Source: Pseudomonas fluorescens
GTDB taxonomy: Bacteria > Pseudomonadota > Gammaproteobacteria > Pseudomonadales > Pseudomonadaceae
Direction of reading: 5' to 3'
DNA: 64,000 nt
Assembly: GCF_004683905.1 (NCBI RefSeq)
Contig: NZ_CP038438.1
Coordinates: 4,154,001-4,218,000, forward strand
Shown piece by piece: positions 26,615 through 35,088 of the stretch. Made by a program: the position numbers and the translations under genes. The stretch's first letter is position 1. Each line of letters begins with the position of its first letter. Below the pieces are notes generated by a model that had not been told where the DNA came from, searched no databases, and worked only from the letters and a program-made list of their open reading frames with translations.

Positions 26615-27772
26615 ATGATCTTCACCCCGGAACACGAAGCACTGCGCCGCACCGTCCGCCAATTCGTCGAGCACGAAATCAACCCGCACGTCGATGAATG
26701 GGAAAAGGCCGGACGCTTTCCAATCCACGAGATTTTCCGCAAGGCCGGCGACCTCGGCCTGCTGGGGATTTCCAAGCCGGAAAAATTCGGCGGCATGGGC
26801 CTCGACTACAGCTATTCGATTGTCGCCGCCGAAGAGTTCGGCACTATCCACTGCGGCGGCATTCCGATGTCGATCGGCGTGCAGACCGACATGTGCACCC
26901 CGGCGCTGGCCCGTTTCGGCTCCGATGAATTACGCGACGAATTCCTCCGTCCGGCGATCACCGGCGAGCAGGTCGGTTGCATCGGCGTCTCGGAAGTCGG
27001 TGCCGGCTCCGACGTCGCCGGACTCAAGACCAGCGCGCGCAAGGACGGCGACGACTACGTGATCAACGGCAGCAAGATGTGGATCACCAACTCGCCCAGC
27101 GCCGACTTCATCTGCCTGCTGGCCAATACCTCGGACGACAAGCCGCACATCAACAAGTCGCTGATCATGGTGCCGATGAACACCCCGGGCATCAGCCTCA
27201 GCTCGCACCTGGACAAGCTCGGCATGCGCAGCTCGGAAACTGCCCAGGTGTTTTTCGATAACGTGCGTGTGCCGCAGCGCAACCGCATCGGCCACGAAGG
27301 CGCCGGGTTCATGATGCAGATGCTGCAGTTCCAGGAAGAACGCCTGTTCGGCGCGGCGAACATGATCAAGGGTCTGGAATATTGCGTCGACAGCACCATC
27401 GAGTACTGCAAGGAGCGCAAGACGTTCGGCAACGCGCTGATCGACAATCAGGTGATCCACTTCCGCCTCGCCGAACTGCAGACCGAAATCGAATGCCTGC
27501 GAGCGCTGGTCTATCAGGCCACCGAGCAATATGTGAAAGGTCAGGACGTCACGCGTCTGGCGTCGATGGCCAAGCTCAAGGCCGGCCGTCTCGGTCGTGA
27601 AGTCAGCGACAGTTGCCTGCAATATTGGGGCGGCATGGGCTTCATGTGGGACAACCCGGTGGCCCGCGCCTATCGCGACGTGCGGCTGGTTTCGATCGGC
27701 GGCGGCGCCGACGAAATCATGCTGGGGATCATCTGCAAACTCATGGGCATCCTGCCGGGGAAAAAGAAATGA
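26615..27772 (+). CDS. atuD: Citronellyl-CoA dehydrogenase
   Basis: This 385-residue FAD-dependent acyl-CoA dehydrogenase introduces a double bond into citronellyl-CoA. Typical signatures include GCIGVSEVGAGSDVAG and ERKTFGNALIDNQ. The canonical C-terminal catalytic Glu region (YEGT in medium-chain enzymes) reads IGGGADEIM and lacks the Glu. A Glu is present in FQEERLFGAAN at the place used by isovaleryl-CoA dehydrogenase, which fits a 3-methyl-branched substrate. Its stop overlaps the atuE start (ATGA). Confidence 0.9.
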   Translation: MIFTPEHEALRRTVRQFVEHEINPHVDEWEKAGRFPIHEIFRKAGDLGLLGISKPEKFGGMGLDYSYSIVAAEEFGTIHCGGIPMSIGVQTDMCTPALARFGSDELRDEFLRPAITGEQVGCIGVSEVGAGSDVAGLKTSARKDGDDYVINGSKMWITNSPSADFICLLANTSDDKPHINKSLIMVPMNTPGISLSSHLDKLGMRSSETAQVFFDNVRVPQRNRIGHEGAGFMMQMLQFQEERLFGAANMIKGLEYCVDSTIEYCKERKTFGNALIDNQVIHFRLAELQTEIECLRALVYQATEQYVKGQDVTRLASMAKLKAGRLGREVSDSCLQYWGGMGFMWDNPVARAYRDVRLVSIGGGADEIMLGIICKLMGILPGKKK

Positions 27773-28566
27773 GCCCCCTGCCCGATTGCCAGACTCTGTT
27801 GCTGGAACTGCACGGCGGCGTGCTGCACATCACCCTCAATCGCCCGGACAGCCGCAATGCGATGAGCCTGCAAATGGTCGCCGAACTGCGCGCGGTATTG
27901 GCGGCGGTGCGCGATGACCGCGGGGTTCGCGCTCTGGTCCTCAGCGGTGCCGGTGGGCATTTCTGTGCGGGGGGCGACATCAAGGACATGGCCAATGCCC
28001 GTGCCCAAGGCACCGACGCTTACCGCGAGTTGAACCGCGCCTTTGGAGCCCTGCTGCAAGAGGCTCAGGACGCACCACAAGTGCTGATCACCGTTTTACA
28101 GGGCGCAGTGCTCGGTGGTGGTTTCGGGCTGGCATGTGTCAGCGATATCGCCATGGCCGATCATCAGGCGCAGTTCGGCCTGCCGGAAACCAGCCTCGGT
28201 CTGCTGCCGGCGCAGATCGCGCCATTCGTGGTGCAGCGCATCGGCCTGACCGAGACCCGCCGCCTGGCACTGACCGCCGCACGTTTCGACGGTCATCAGG
28301 CGCGGCGGCTGGGGCTGGTGCATTTCGTCGAGCAGGATCCGCAGGCACTGGCAGAACGACTCGACGAAGTGCTCGACCATGTTTTGTGCTGCGCACCCGA
28401 AGCGAATGCGGCGACGAAAAAACTGCTGCTCGCCAGTGCCGGGCAGCCTTCGAGTGAATTGCTGGATGAAGCGGCGCGGTGGTTCAGCGAAGCGGTGACC
28501 GGGGCCGAAGGGATCGAGGGCACCCTGGCTTTTGTGCAAAAACGTAAACCTGGGTGGGCCCCTTAA
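27769..28566 (+). CDS. atuE: Isohexenylglutaconyl-CoA hydratase (crotonase fold)
   Basis: The 265-residue enoyl-CoA hydratase/isomerase-family protein has the oxyanion-hole motifs SGAGGHFCAGGDIKDM and VLGGGFGLACVSDI. In the atu pathway it hydrates isohexenylglutaconyl-CoA to the 3-hydroxy intermediate that is then cleaved. The start codon overlaps the atuD stop by four bases; longer in-frame starts lie inside atuD and are unlikely. Confidence 0.9.
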   Translation: MSPLPDCQTLLLELHGGVLHITLNRPDSRNAMSLQMVAELRAVLAAVRDDRGVRALVLSGAGGHFCAGGDIKDMANARAQGTDAYRELNRAFGALLQEAQDAPQVLITVLQGAVLGGGFGLACVSDIAMADHQAQFGLPETSLGLLPAQIAPFVVQRIGLTETRRLALTAARFDGHQARRLGLVHFVEQDPQALAERLDEVLDHVLCCAPEANAATKKLLLASAGQPSSELLDEAARWFSEAVTGAEGIEGTLAFVQKRKPGWAP

Positions 28567-28570
28567 AAGC

Positions 28571-28643
28571 TTCGCGAGCAAGCCCGCTCCCAAAGTTTTT
28601 GTGAACGATGCAAATTCCTTGTGGGAGCGGGCTTGCTCGCGAA
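28571..28643. repeat. REPIN within the atu operon
   Basis: An inverted REP pair with an AT-rich loop, placed in the 116-base gap between atuE and atuF. Its stem-loop could attenuate read-through or protect the upstream mRNA. Confidence 0.93.
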
Positions 28644-28682
28644 GAGGCCAGCACCAACACCGCAAATTCCGAGGGAACAGCC

Positions 28683-30644
28683 ATGCCCGTCATCCACAAA
28701 ATCCTGATCGCCAACCGCGGTGAAATCGCCTGCCGCATCCAGCGCACCGCCCAGGCCCTCGGCTATCGCACCGTCGCCGTATTCAGCGATGCCGACGCCG
28801 ATGCCCTGCACGTGCAGATGGCCGATCAAGCGGTGAACATCGGCGCCGCATCGGTGCAACAGTCCTATCTGAACATCCCGGCGATCCTTGACGCCGCACG
28901 CCGCAGCGGTGCCGACGCGATCCACCCAGGCTACGGCTTTCTCTCGGAAAACGCCGAATTCGCCCGCGCCTGCGCAGCGGCCAACCTGACCTTCATCGGC
29001 CCCAGCGCCGAGGCCATCGAGCTGATGGGCAGCAAGCGCCTGTCGAAAATCGCCATGCTCGACGCCAGTGTTCCTTGCATCGCCGGCTATCAAGGCGCCG
29101 CGCAGGACGACGCCACTCTGCTGCGTGAAGCCGAGCGCATCGGCTACCCGCTGATGATCAAGGCCAGTGCTGGCGGCGGTGGACGCGGCATGCGTCTGGT
29201 GCACAGCAGCGAGGAATTGCCGGCGCAATTGCGCACCGCCCGCTCCGAAGCGCTGAACGGTTTCGGCAGCGACGAACTGATCCTCGAACAGGCACTGATC
29301 GAACCACGGCACGTCGAGGTACAACTGTTCGGCGATAGCCATGGCAACCTGATCTACCTCGGCGAGCGCGATTGCTCGGTGCAGCGCCGCCATCAGAAAG
29401 TCGTCGAGGAAGCACCCTGCCCGGTGATGACCCGCGAGTTGCGCCAGGCCATGGGCGAAGCGGCATTGAAGGCTGGCCGCGCGGTGAATTACCTCGGTGC
29501 GGGCACCGTCGAGTTTCTGCTCGATGCCCGTGGGCAGTTCTACTTTCTGGAAATGAACACGCGTCTGCAGGTCGAGCATCCGGTGACCGAACTGATCACC
29601 GGGCAGGATCTGGTCGCCTGGCAATTGGCCGTCGCCGAGGGGCAGCCGCTGCCGTTGACTCAGGATCAGCTCGCGCTGAACGGCCACGCCATGGAAGTGC
29701 GTCTGTATGCCGAAGATCCGACGCAGAATTTCCTGCCGCAGACCGGTCGTGTACAGGCCTGGGAACCGGCGTTGGGTCCGGGGGCGCGGATCGATCATGG
29801 CGTGCTCGAAGGTCAGTCGATCAGCCCGTTTTATGATCCGATGCTCGGCAAACTGATCGCCCACGGCGCCACCCGCGAAGAGGCACGGCGCAAGCTGCTG
29901 CGCGCGGTGCAGGACAGCGTGCTGCTCGGCGTTCAGAGCAACCAGCGTTTGCTGGTCAGCCTGCTGCAGCATCCGCAGTTCATCAGCGGTGAATTCAGCA
30001 CCGCGTTCATCGCGCAGCATTTCACTGACCACCCATGCCTGCACACTTACGCCCCCACCGCCGAGGAGCTGGCCATCGCCGCCGTGCTGTTTTATCAGGC
30101 TGGCGCGCAGGTGCATCGTGCGCCGCTCAAAGGTTGGCGCAACAATGTCGGCGCGCCGCTCAATTACCGCCTCGGGCTTGAACAGCAGGACTGGACCGTG
30201 CAACTGCTTGCGCACGGCGATGACCGCTTCACCGTGAACGTGATGCAGCGCGCACTGGCGCTGACCGTCATCAATTGCGACGAGCGCGCGGTGACACTGG
30301 AAGTCGACGGCCTGCGCCAGCGTCACGCCTACCGGATCGATGGCGAAGAACTCTGGCTGTTCACCCACCCCGGCAACCTGCGCCTGGAGGATCGAACTCA
30401 TGCGCTGATCAGCAGTCAGAGCAGCGTCAGCTCCGGCACACTGAAAGCGCCGATGGACGGTGCCATCGTCGACGTGCTGGTCAGCGAAGGCAGTCCGGTC
30501 AGCAAGGGTCAGTTGCTGGTGGTGCTGGAGGCAATGAAAATGGAGCATCCGCTCAAGGCCGGCATCGATGGCGTGCTCAAGCGGGTGCAGGTCAAGGTCG
30601 GCGATCAGGTAAAAAATCGTCAGGTTCTGTTGCAGGTCGAGTGA
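28683..30644 (+). CDS. atuF: Geranyl-CoA carboxylase alpha subunit (biotin carboxylase/BCCP)
   Basis: The 653-residue biotin-dependent subunit has the biotin-carboxylase N-domain (KILIANRGEIACRI), an ATP-grasp core (KASAGGGGRGMR and FLEMNTRLQVEHPVTE), a linker and a C-terminal biotinyl domain with EAMKM (biotinylated Lys619). It carboxylates biotin, and atuC transfers the group to the acyl-CoA. Start 28683 follows GAGGGAACAG; a longer in-frame start lies inside the REPIN and is rejected. No atuG or atuH homologue follows; the next gene is an unrelated exonuclease. Confidence 0.93.
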   Translation: MPVIHKILIANRGEIACRIQRTAQALGYRTVAVFSDADADALHVQMADQAVNIGAASVQQSYLNIPAILDAARRSGADAIHPGYGFLSENAEFARACAAANLTFIGPSAEAIELMGSKRLSKIAMLDASVPCIAGYQGAAQDDATLLREAERIGYPLMIKASAGGGGRGMRLVHSSEELPAQLRTARSEALNGFGSDELILEQALIEPRHVEVQLFGDSHGNLIYLGERDCSVQRRHQKVVEEAPCPVMTRELRQAMGEAALKAGRAVNYLGAGTVEFLLDARGQFYFLEMNTRLQVEHPVTELITGQDLVAWQLAVAEGQPLPLTQDQLALNGHAMEVRLYAEDPTQNFLPQTGRVQAWEPALGPGARIDHGVLEGQSISPFYDPMLGKLIAHGATREEARRKLLRAVQDSVLLGVQSNQRLLVSLLQHPQFISGEFSTAFIAQHFTDHPCLHTYAPTAEELAIAAVLFYQAGAQVHRAPLKGWRNNVGAPLNYRLGLEQQDWTVQLLAHGDDRFTVNVMQRALALTVINCDERAVTLEVDGLRQRHAYRIDGEELWLFTHPGNLRLEDRTHALISSQSSVSSGTLKAPMDGAIVDVLVSEGSPVSKGQLLVVLEAMKMEHPLKAGIDGVLKRVQVKVGDQVKNRQVLLQVE

Positions 30645-30714
30645 GTCGCCAGGCGCAAACGCAAGGTTTGACTACGCTCTGATCTATCAGGACGCGTAAA
30701 TCAGGAAACCTGCG

Positions 30715-31257
30715 ATGCCCCATTGGCTGGTCATTGATCTGGAAGCCACCACAGATGAAGGTGGCTGGCCGGTTACGGAAATGGAAATCATCGAAATCGG
30801 CGCGACGCTGGTCGACCGTGCCGGTCGCGAGCAGGATCACTTTCAGCGGTTCGTCAAACCGACCCGGCGGCCGTTGCTGACGCCGTTCTGCCGTGAGCTC
30901 ACGCACATCACCCAGGCCAACATCGACACCGCACAGCCGCTGAGCGAGGTCTGGCCGGCCTTCGAACGCTGGCTCGGGCAACACCAGACGCGCCTCGAAG
31001 GCTGGGCCAGTTGGGGCGATTACGACCGCAAGCAGTTGCTCCAGGAATGGCAGCGCCTGCAACTCGACAGCCTGCTGAGCCGGGTGCCACACATGAACCT
31101 CAAGCAGCGCTTCGCCAAGGCCCGGCGCCTGGAACGACCGCTGGGCTTGAACGGTGCGCTGCAACTGGCCGGCATGCAGTTCAGCGGTCAACAGCACCGA
31201 GCCCTGGAAGATGCGCGCAATACCGCGCGGTTGCTGCCGTTGGTCTTGCCACTCTGA
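30715..31257 (+). CDS. DEDDh 3'-5' exonuclease, ERI1-like
   Basis: The 180-residue exonuclease domain has the full catalytic set: DLEAT (Asp/Glu of motif I), a central WGDYDRKQL (motif II Asp) and HRALEDARNTARL (motif III His and Asp). It resembles the KapD/ERI1 subgroup of small stand-alone RNA or DNA exonucleases. The substrate is unknown. It stands alone between atuF and ppnP. Confidence 0.85.
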   Translation: MPHWLVIDLEATTDEGGWPVTEMEIIEIGATLVDRAGREQDHFQRFVKPTRRPLLTPFCRELTHITQANIDTAQPLSEVWPAFERWLGQHQTRLEGWASWGDYDRKQLLQEWQRLQLDSLLSRVPHMNLKQRFAKARRLERPLGLNGALQLAGMQFSGQQHRALEDARNTARLLPLVLPL

Positions 31258-31371
31258 AGTCAGGGCGAGAACTCGCCGGACACGCCCCGGGCAGGTGACG
31301 GCGCCGGGAGCCTTGTGCATACTGGCCAGCCTTTTTTAACCCTTTTTTGCCCTTTTCGAGAGGAATCGCCC

Positions 31372-31656
31372 ATGTTCAAAGTCAACGAGTACTTCGACGG
31401 CACCGTCAAGTCGATCGCTTTTGGCACCGCTGAAGGTCCGGCGACCATCGGCGTCATGGCCCCGGGCGAATACGAATTCGGCACCGCTCAGCGCGAGATC
31501 ATGCACGTGGTCTCCGGTGCGCTGACCGTCAAACTGCCGGACAGCAGCGACTGGGAAACCTTCGCCGCCGGCAGCCAGTTCAACGTTCCGGCCAACAGCA
31601 AGTTCCAGCTGAAAGTCGCCGTTGATACCGCTTACCTGTGCGAATACCGCGGCTAA
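31372..31656 (+). CDS. ppnP: Pyrimidine/purine nucleoside phosphorylase PpnP
   Basis: This 94-residue cupin (formerly DUF1255/YaiE) cleaves nucleosides with phosphate to free base and ribose-1-phosphate in E. coli. The near full-length conserved sequence includes GVMAPGEYEFGT, EIMHVVSGALTV and AGSQFNVPANSKF. Start 31372 follows AGAGGAATCGCC; the upstream in-frame extension overlaps a T-rich leader and is unlikely. It is followed by a strong palindromic terminator. Confidence 0.93.
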   Translation: MFKVNEYFDGTVKSIAFGTAEGPATIGVMAPGEYEFGTAQREIMHVVSGALTVKLPDSSDWETFAAGSQFNVPANSKFQLKVAVDTAYLCEYRG

Positions 31657-31680
31657 GCCCACGGTTTTTCCCGGTGCAAA

Positions 31681-31712
31681 AAAATGCCCGTGTCCATGGA
31701 CACGGGCATTTT
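31681..31712. terminator. Bidirectional intrinsic terminator
   Basis: A perfect 32-base palindrome: AAAATGCCCGTGTCCA and its exact complement, with A-runs and T-runs at the outer ends. It lies between the convergent ppnP and MOSC genes and can serve both strands. Confidence 0.92.
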
Positions 31713-31727
31713 CATTTCTGGCCTCGG

Positions 31728-32534
31728 TTACTCGAGGATTTCCACCGGCATTCCGACTTCCAGTTGACCATTGCTGTCGTTGACCAGGTTCTGCCCGAAC
31801 ATCGCGCCATCGGCCTGCGCACGGTATTTCTGCAAGGTTGCCAGCGGTTCGCGATCAGCACTGCGTTCGCCGGTTTGCGGATCGATGGTGGTCAGAATGC
31901 AGCGCGAGCAAGGCTTCACCACGCGGAACTCGACGTCACCGATACGAATGCGCTTCCAGCCGTCCTCGGCGAACGCCGCGCTGCCTTCGATCACCAGATT
32001 CGGCCGAAAGCGCAGCATCTCCAGCGGTCGTCCGACCTTTTGCACCAGATCCTCAAGTGACGCTTCGCCAATCAGCAACAGCGGGAAACCGTCGGCGAAC
32101 GCGACCTGATCGTCCTCGCGGCCATAACCGGCCTGCGTCATGCGCGCGCGATCAAGCGGCACCTGCACCAGACGGGTCGGTTTGCCGATGAACTCGCTGA
32201 CCCAGCGGGCCGCTGCATCACCGGCATCCGGCACGCGCAGGGTGTCACGCCAGATGGTCACACCGCGCAAGTCGGAATCGGCCTCGGGCAATGGCACGTC
32301 CAGCGCGGCAAGCCCGGGGGCACTCAGGGTCAGACCGCCCTGCGCATTCCACAGCGCCGACAACTGGCTCATTTTCGCCTCGGCCCGCTGGGTCAGAAAG
32401 CGGCCGCTGGCTTCATCCACGAGCATCCAGCGTCGGTCCCCTGCAAGGCCCAGTTTGTCCAGGCCAATCGATTGCAGAATCTCGGGTTTGCCGGATTTCA
32501 ACGGATAACGATAAAGCGCGCTCAGACGCAGCAT
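31728..32534 (-). CDS. MOSC-domain protein (YcbX-like)
   Basis: The 268-residue protein has an N-terminal beta-barrel domain (LSALYRYPLKSGKPE at the start) and a C-terminal MOSC domain with the molybdenum-cofactor cysteine region VVKPCSRCILTTIDPQTG. It is related to YcbX and mARC, which reduce N-hydroxylated compounds, but it lacks the C-terminal ferredoxin domain, so the electron donor must be separate. Start 32534 (MLRLSAL) is chosen from the domain start and a GGGAG site. Confidence 0.85.
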   Translation of the reverse strand: MLRLSALYRYPLKSGKPEILQSIGLDKLGLAGDRRWMLVDEASGRFLTQRAEAKMSQLSALWNAQGGLTLSAPGLAALDVPLPEADSDLRGVTIWRDTLRVPDAGDAAARWVSEFIGKPTRLVQVPLDRARMTQAGYGREDDQVAFADGFPLLLIGEASLEDLVQKVGRPLEMLRFRPNLVIEGSAAFAEDGWKRIRIGDVEFRVVKPCSRCILTTIDPQTGERSADREPLATLQKYRAQADGAMFGQNLVNDSNGQLEVGMPVEILE

Positions 32535-32626
32535 GGCCAGCTCCCTGGTGGGCAAAAAAGCCACCCTATACGAGCTTTATCGGCGAATCAAAGACAGATG
32601 CGCGCCCCCCTGAAAAGATAACTTTG

Positions 32627-32726
32627 TGGCGAGGGGATTTATCCCCGATGGGGCGCGAAGCGGCCCCACCTGAATCAAGAAGCGGGACCGCTGCGCAGTC
32701 CATCGGGGATAAATCCCCTCGCTACA
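32627..32726. repeat. Long inverted repeat, second intergenic repeat family
   Basis: GTGGCGAGGGGATTTATCCC is mirrored at the other end by GGGATAAATCCCCTCGCTAC, with a GC-rich centre that is itself partly self-complementary (GGGGCG, GCGGCCCC). It is unrelated to the four GAGCAAGC-type REPINs. It lies between the MOSC start and the cheV end. Confidence 0.88.
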
Positions 32727-32734
32727 GGGTTTCG

Positions 32735-33670
32735 TCAGGCTGGCACTTCATCGAGCATCAGACGCTGACGCACCACATCGACCAGTTTGTCCGGCTGGAA
32801 TTTGGAGAGGAAGTTGTCGCAACCGACCTTCTTCACCATCGAGTCGTTGAAGCTGCCGGACAGCGAAGTGTGCAACACCACGTACAGACCGCGCAGACGC
32901 GGATCGTTGCGGATCTCGGTGGTCAGGCGATAGCCGTCCATTTCCGGCATCTCCGCGTCGGTGAACACCATCAACAGCTTGTCGGTCATGTTCACGCCGG
33001 TATCGGCCCAGGCCTTGAGCATGTTCAGCGCCTTCAGACCGTCACTGGCGATGTGCATTTTCACCCCGAGCTGGCCAAGGGTGTCGCGCAGTTGCGAAAG
33101 CGCCACGTTGGAGTCGTCCACCAGCAGCACTTCGCGGCCACGGGCACGCTCCAGCACCGGATCATCGAGCTTGTCACGCGAGACCTTGGCGTTGTACGGG
33201 ACGATTTCGGCGAGGACTTTCTCGACGTCGATGATTTCCACCAATTGATCGTCAACCTTGCTGATTGCAGTCAGGTAGTGCTGGCGGCCAGCACTGGTCG
33301 GCGGCGGCAGAATGGCTTCCCAGTTCATGTTGACGATGCGATCCACGCCACCGACGAGGAAAGCCTGCACCGAACGGTTGTACTCGGTGACGATGATGGT
33401 GCTGTTCGGGCCCGGCACCAGCGGGCGCATGCCGATCGCCTGAGACAGATCGATCACCGGCAGCGTCTGCCCACGCAGGTTGACCACGCCGCAGACAAAC
33501 GGGTGACGCTGTGGCATCAGGGTCAACTTCGGCAGTTGGAGAACTTCCTGAACCTTGAACACGTTGATCGCGAACAATTGGCGTCCGGCCAGTCGAAACA
33601 TGAGAATTTCCAGGCGATTCTCACCCACCAGTTGCGTGCGTTGGTCTACCGTGTCGAGAATGCCGGCCAT
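32735..33670 (-). CDS. cheV: Chemotaxis coupling protein CheV
   Basis: The 311-residue protein has a CheW-like domain (about 15-155, ENRLEILMFRLAGRQLF and VVNLRGQTLPVIDLSQAIG) fused to a C-terminal receiver domain (about 175-300; LLVDDSN and phospho-acceptor Asp in VFTDAEMPEMDG). CheV couples chemoreceptors to CheA and damps signalling when phosphorylated. Start 33670 follows AGGAGTCATTG. It is a single gene, not within a che operon here. Confidence 0.93.
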   Translation of the reverse strand: MAGILDTVDQRTQLVGENRLEILMFRLAGRQLFAINVFKVQEVLQLPKLTLMPQRHPFVCGVVNLRGQTLPVIDLSQAIGMRPLVPGPNSTIIVTEYNRSVQAFLVGGVDRIVNMNWEAILPPPTSAGRQHYLTAISKVDDQLVEIIDVEKVLAEIVPYNAKVSRDKLDDPVLERARGREVLLVDDSNVALSQLRDTLGQLGVKMHIASDGLKALNMLKAWADTGVNMTDKLLMVFTDAEMPEMDGYRLTTEIRNDPRLRGLYVVLHTSLSGSFNDSMVKKVGCDNFLSKFQPDKLVDVVRQRLMLDEVPA

Positions 33671-34126
33671 CAATGACTCCTGGGCTTGTTCTGATGAATT
33701 CACTACTAAGTGGGGTTATCGGCTGTTTATGGCGATTCTTGATCCCCACAAAATTCACCATCAAAATGCCACACATGGGCATTGATGTCACATTAACATC
33801 ATGGTTTACTGACCCGGTGTTTTCATCTGCTACATTCTCTTCTGGCGCGACCACAGTTTGCGCCACAGGTTCCCGCGCGTAAGGGAATCCCCTAGGAACA
33901 ATCAGGCCCAACCTGATGTTCGCAATATCCAATAGCCATTAATGTGACGCCATTCTCATTGCATGAACGGAGTCAGGCTATTGTGTGCGATCGCAGGTCA
34001 GTGGAACCCCACCCTCTGGAAAACCTCAGCCAGTGCAATTGCACGGTGGGGCGCGATCTCCCGACGATCCACGAACGTCGACACACACGGCATTCCCTCA
34101 TCAGACATGACGCTGTGGAGATAAGC
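33671..34126. other. Intergenic region, cheV to Hpt-like gene
   Basis: 456 bases with no convincing gene. It must hold the divergent promoters of cheV and the Hpt-like gene. An imperfect dyad, TAAGGG-AAT-CCCCTA, is seen near 33880-33896; its significance is unknown. Confidence 0.55.
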
Positions 34127-34597
34127 ATGCCAATCGACCGTAAAGACTGGGCGCAACGCTTTCCCGAATTCCTCGTCGAAGCTGAAACACTCCTGGCCAA
34201 GTCCGAAGAGTGCCTGAGCCACCTGCAATTGATCAGCAACGACAAAGACGCCATCGACTGCATGCGCAACACCCTGCTCAAACTGGCGAGTCGGGCTGAA
34301 GCGTTGGCACTGGAGGCGATCTCCGAGTTTTCCCTGCATATCCACAGCCTGCTCGACCACGCGCCGGATCATATCGATCTGCACGCACAGGCGCTGAATG
34401 CGCTGCAGGACTGTTTCACCCTGATGGCCTGGCAGATTGAACTGGTCGATCACAATACCGGCCAATTGAGCCTGGATGGCAGCGAACAAACCTCACTGAT
34501 CGAAGCTTTCGCGTTTCAGGTCGGTCAAAACCAGTTCAAGCCACCGCTCCGGCCCCAGCCGGTTTCGCTGTTGTCTTATTCCGAGCGTCAGGCGTGA
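34127..34597 (+). CDS. Hpt-like small helical protein lacking the phospho-histidine
   Basis: The predicted 156-residue all-helical protein is not a family I recognise by name. Residues 12-78 resemble an Hpt/CheA-P1 four-helix domain: FLVEAETLLAKSEECLSHL, then MRNTLLKLASRAEAL where Hpt proteins have a RALHTLKGSA-like motif, then EFSLHIHSLLD matching the third helix. The expected HxxKG phospho-site is absent. The C-terminal 60 residues are unlike known domains. GGAG six bases upstream supports the ATG at 34127. It lies between cheV and a NarX/NarL pair, so a docking or decoy role in phosphotransfer is possible but unproven. Confidence 0.7.
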   Translation: MPIDRKDWAQRFPEFLVEAETLLAKSEECLSHLQLISNDKDAIDCMRNTLLKLASRAEALALEAISEFSLHIHSLLDHAPDHIDLHAQALNALQDCFTLMAWQIELVDHNTGQLSLDGSEQTSLIEAFAFQVGQNQFKPPLRPQPVSLLSYSERQA

Positions 34598-35088
34598 TCC
34601 GCCGCATTCAAAGCGTAAATCCAGGCTGAAGACGGGAATCGCTGAATGTCGCAATTGAATAGTTCATACCTGCCAGCGACAATTCGAATTAAATAATCAC
34701 ACCTGACACCAGCGGATATTCTGCCGCGGCCTCAGGGTTTGCCTGTATCTGTGTAACGATCAACTTCGAACCACACGGATCTCTACCAAGCACAATAAAA
34801 CGACATTTTCCATAATGGAACTCACGTCCAACATGACGTATTTCCTGACTCATTGGACATATATGGCAAACGCGACCAACGGTATCTTAAGTGGTATTAT
34901 GCCGACCGTTAGTTGCTTTCAACTACTGGCACAGTGATTCAGCGACTGTCATCCAACGAACTTGATGGTCGAATATCGTTCACTGTACTTCGTTAAAATC
35001 AATAACATAATTGACAGCATTTTCAGACAGAGATCCGCCAGCCACCGGCCGGTCTGCCCGTAGCGAACATCCATTGGCTCCATCCGTT
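34598..35088. other. AT-rich intergenic region before the NarX-like kinase
   Basis: About 490 bases, clearly lower in GC than its surroundings. It holds a short dyad TAGTTG-CTTT-CAACTA (34910-34925) and one 40-codon ORF (34814-34936) without a ribosome site. It may contain a regulated promoter or small RNA; nothing firmer can be said. Confidence 0.5.

Noticed and set aside
22223..26851. A 1542-codon open frame on the minus strand across atuA-atuC
   Set aside because: It is antisense to well-conserved atu genes, has low-complexity Arg/Gly/Ala-rich composition and no recognisable domain; a typical GC-rich shadow frame.
34814..34936. A 40-codon ORF in the AT-rich gap before the NarX-like kinase
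   Set aside because: No ribosome site, no recognisable sequence and no overlap arrangement with a neighbour.
34927..34945. TGGCAC near 34928 as a sigma-54 promoter for the NarX-like kinase
   Set aside because: The GC element is not at the required 10-base spacing.
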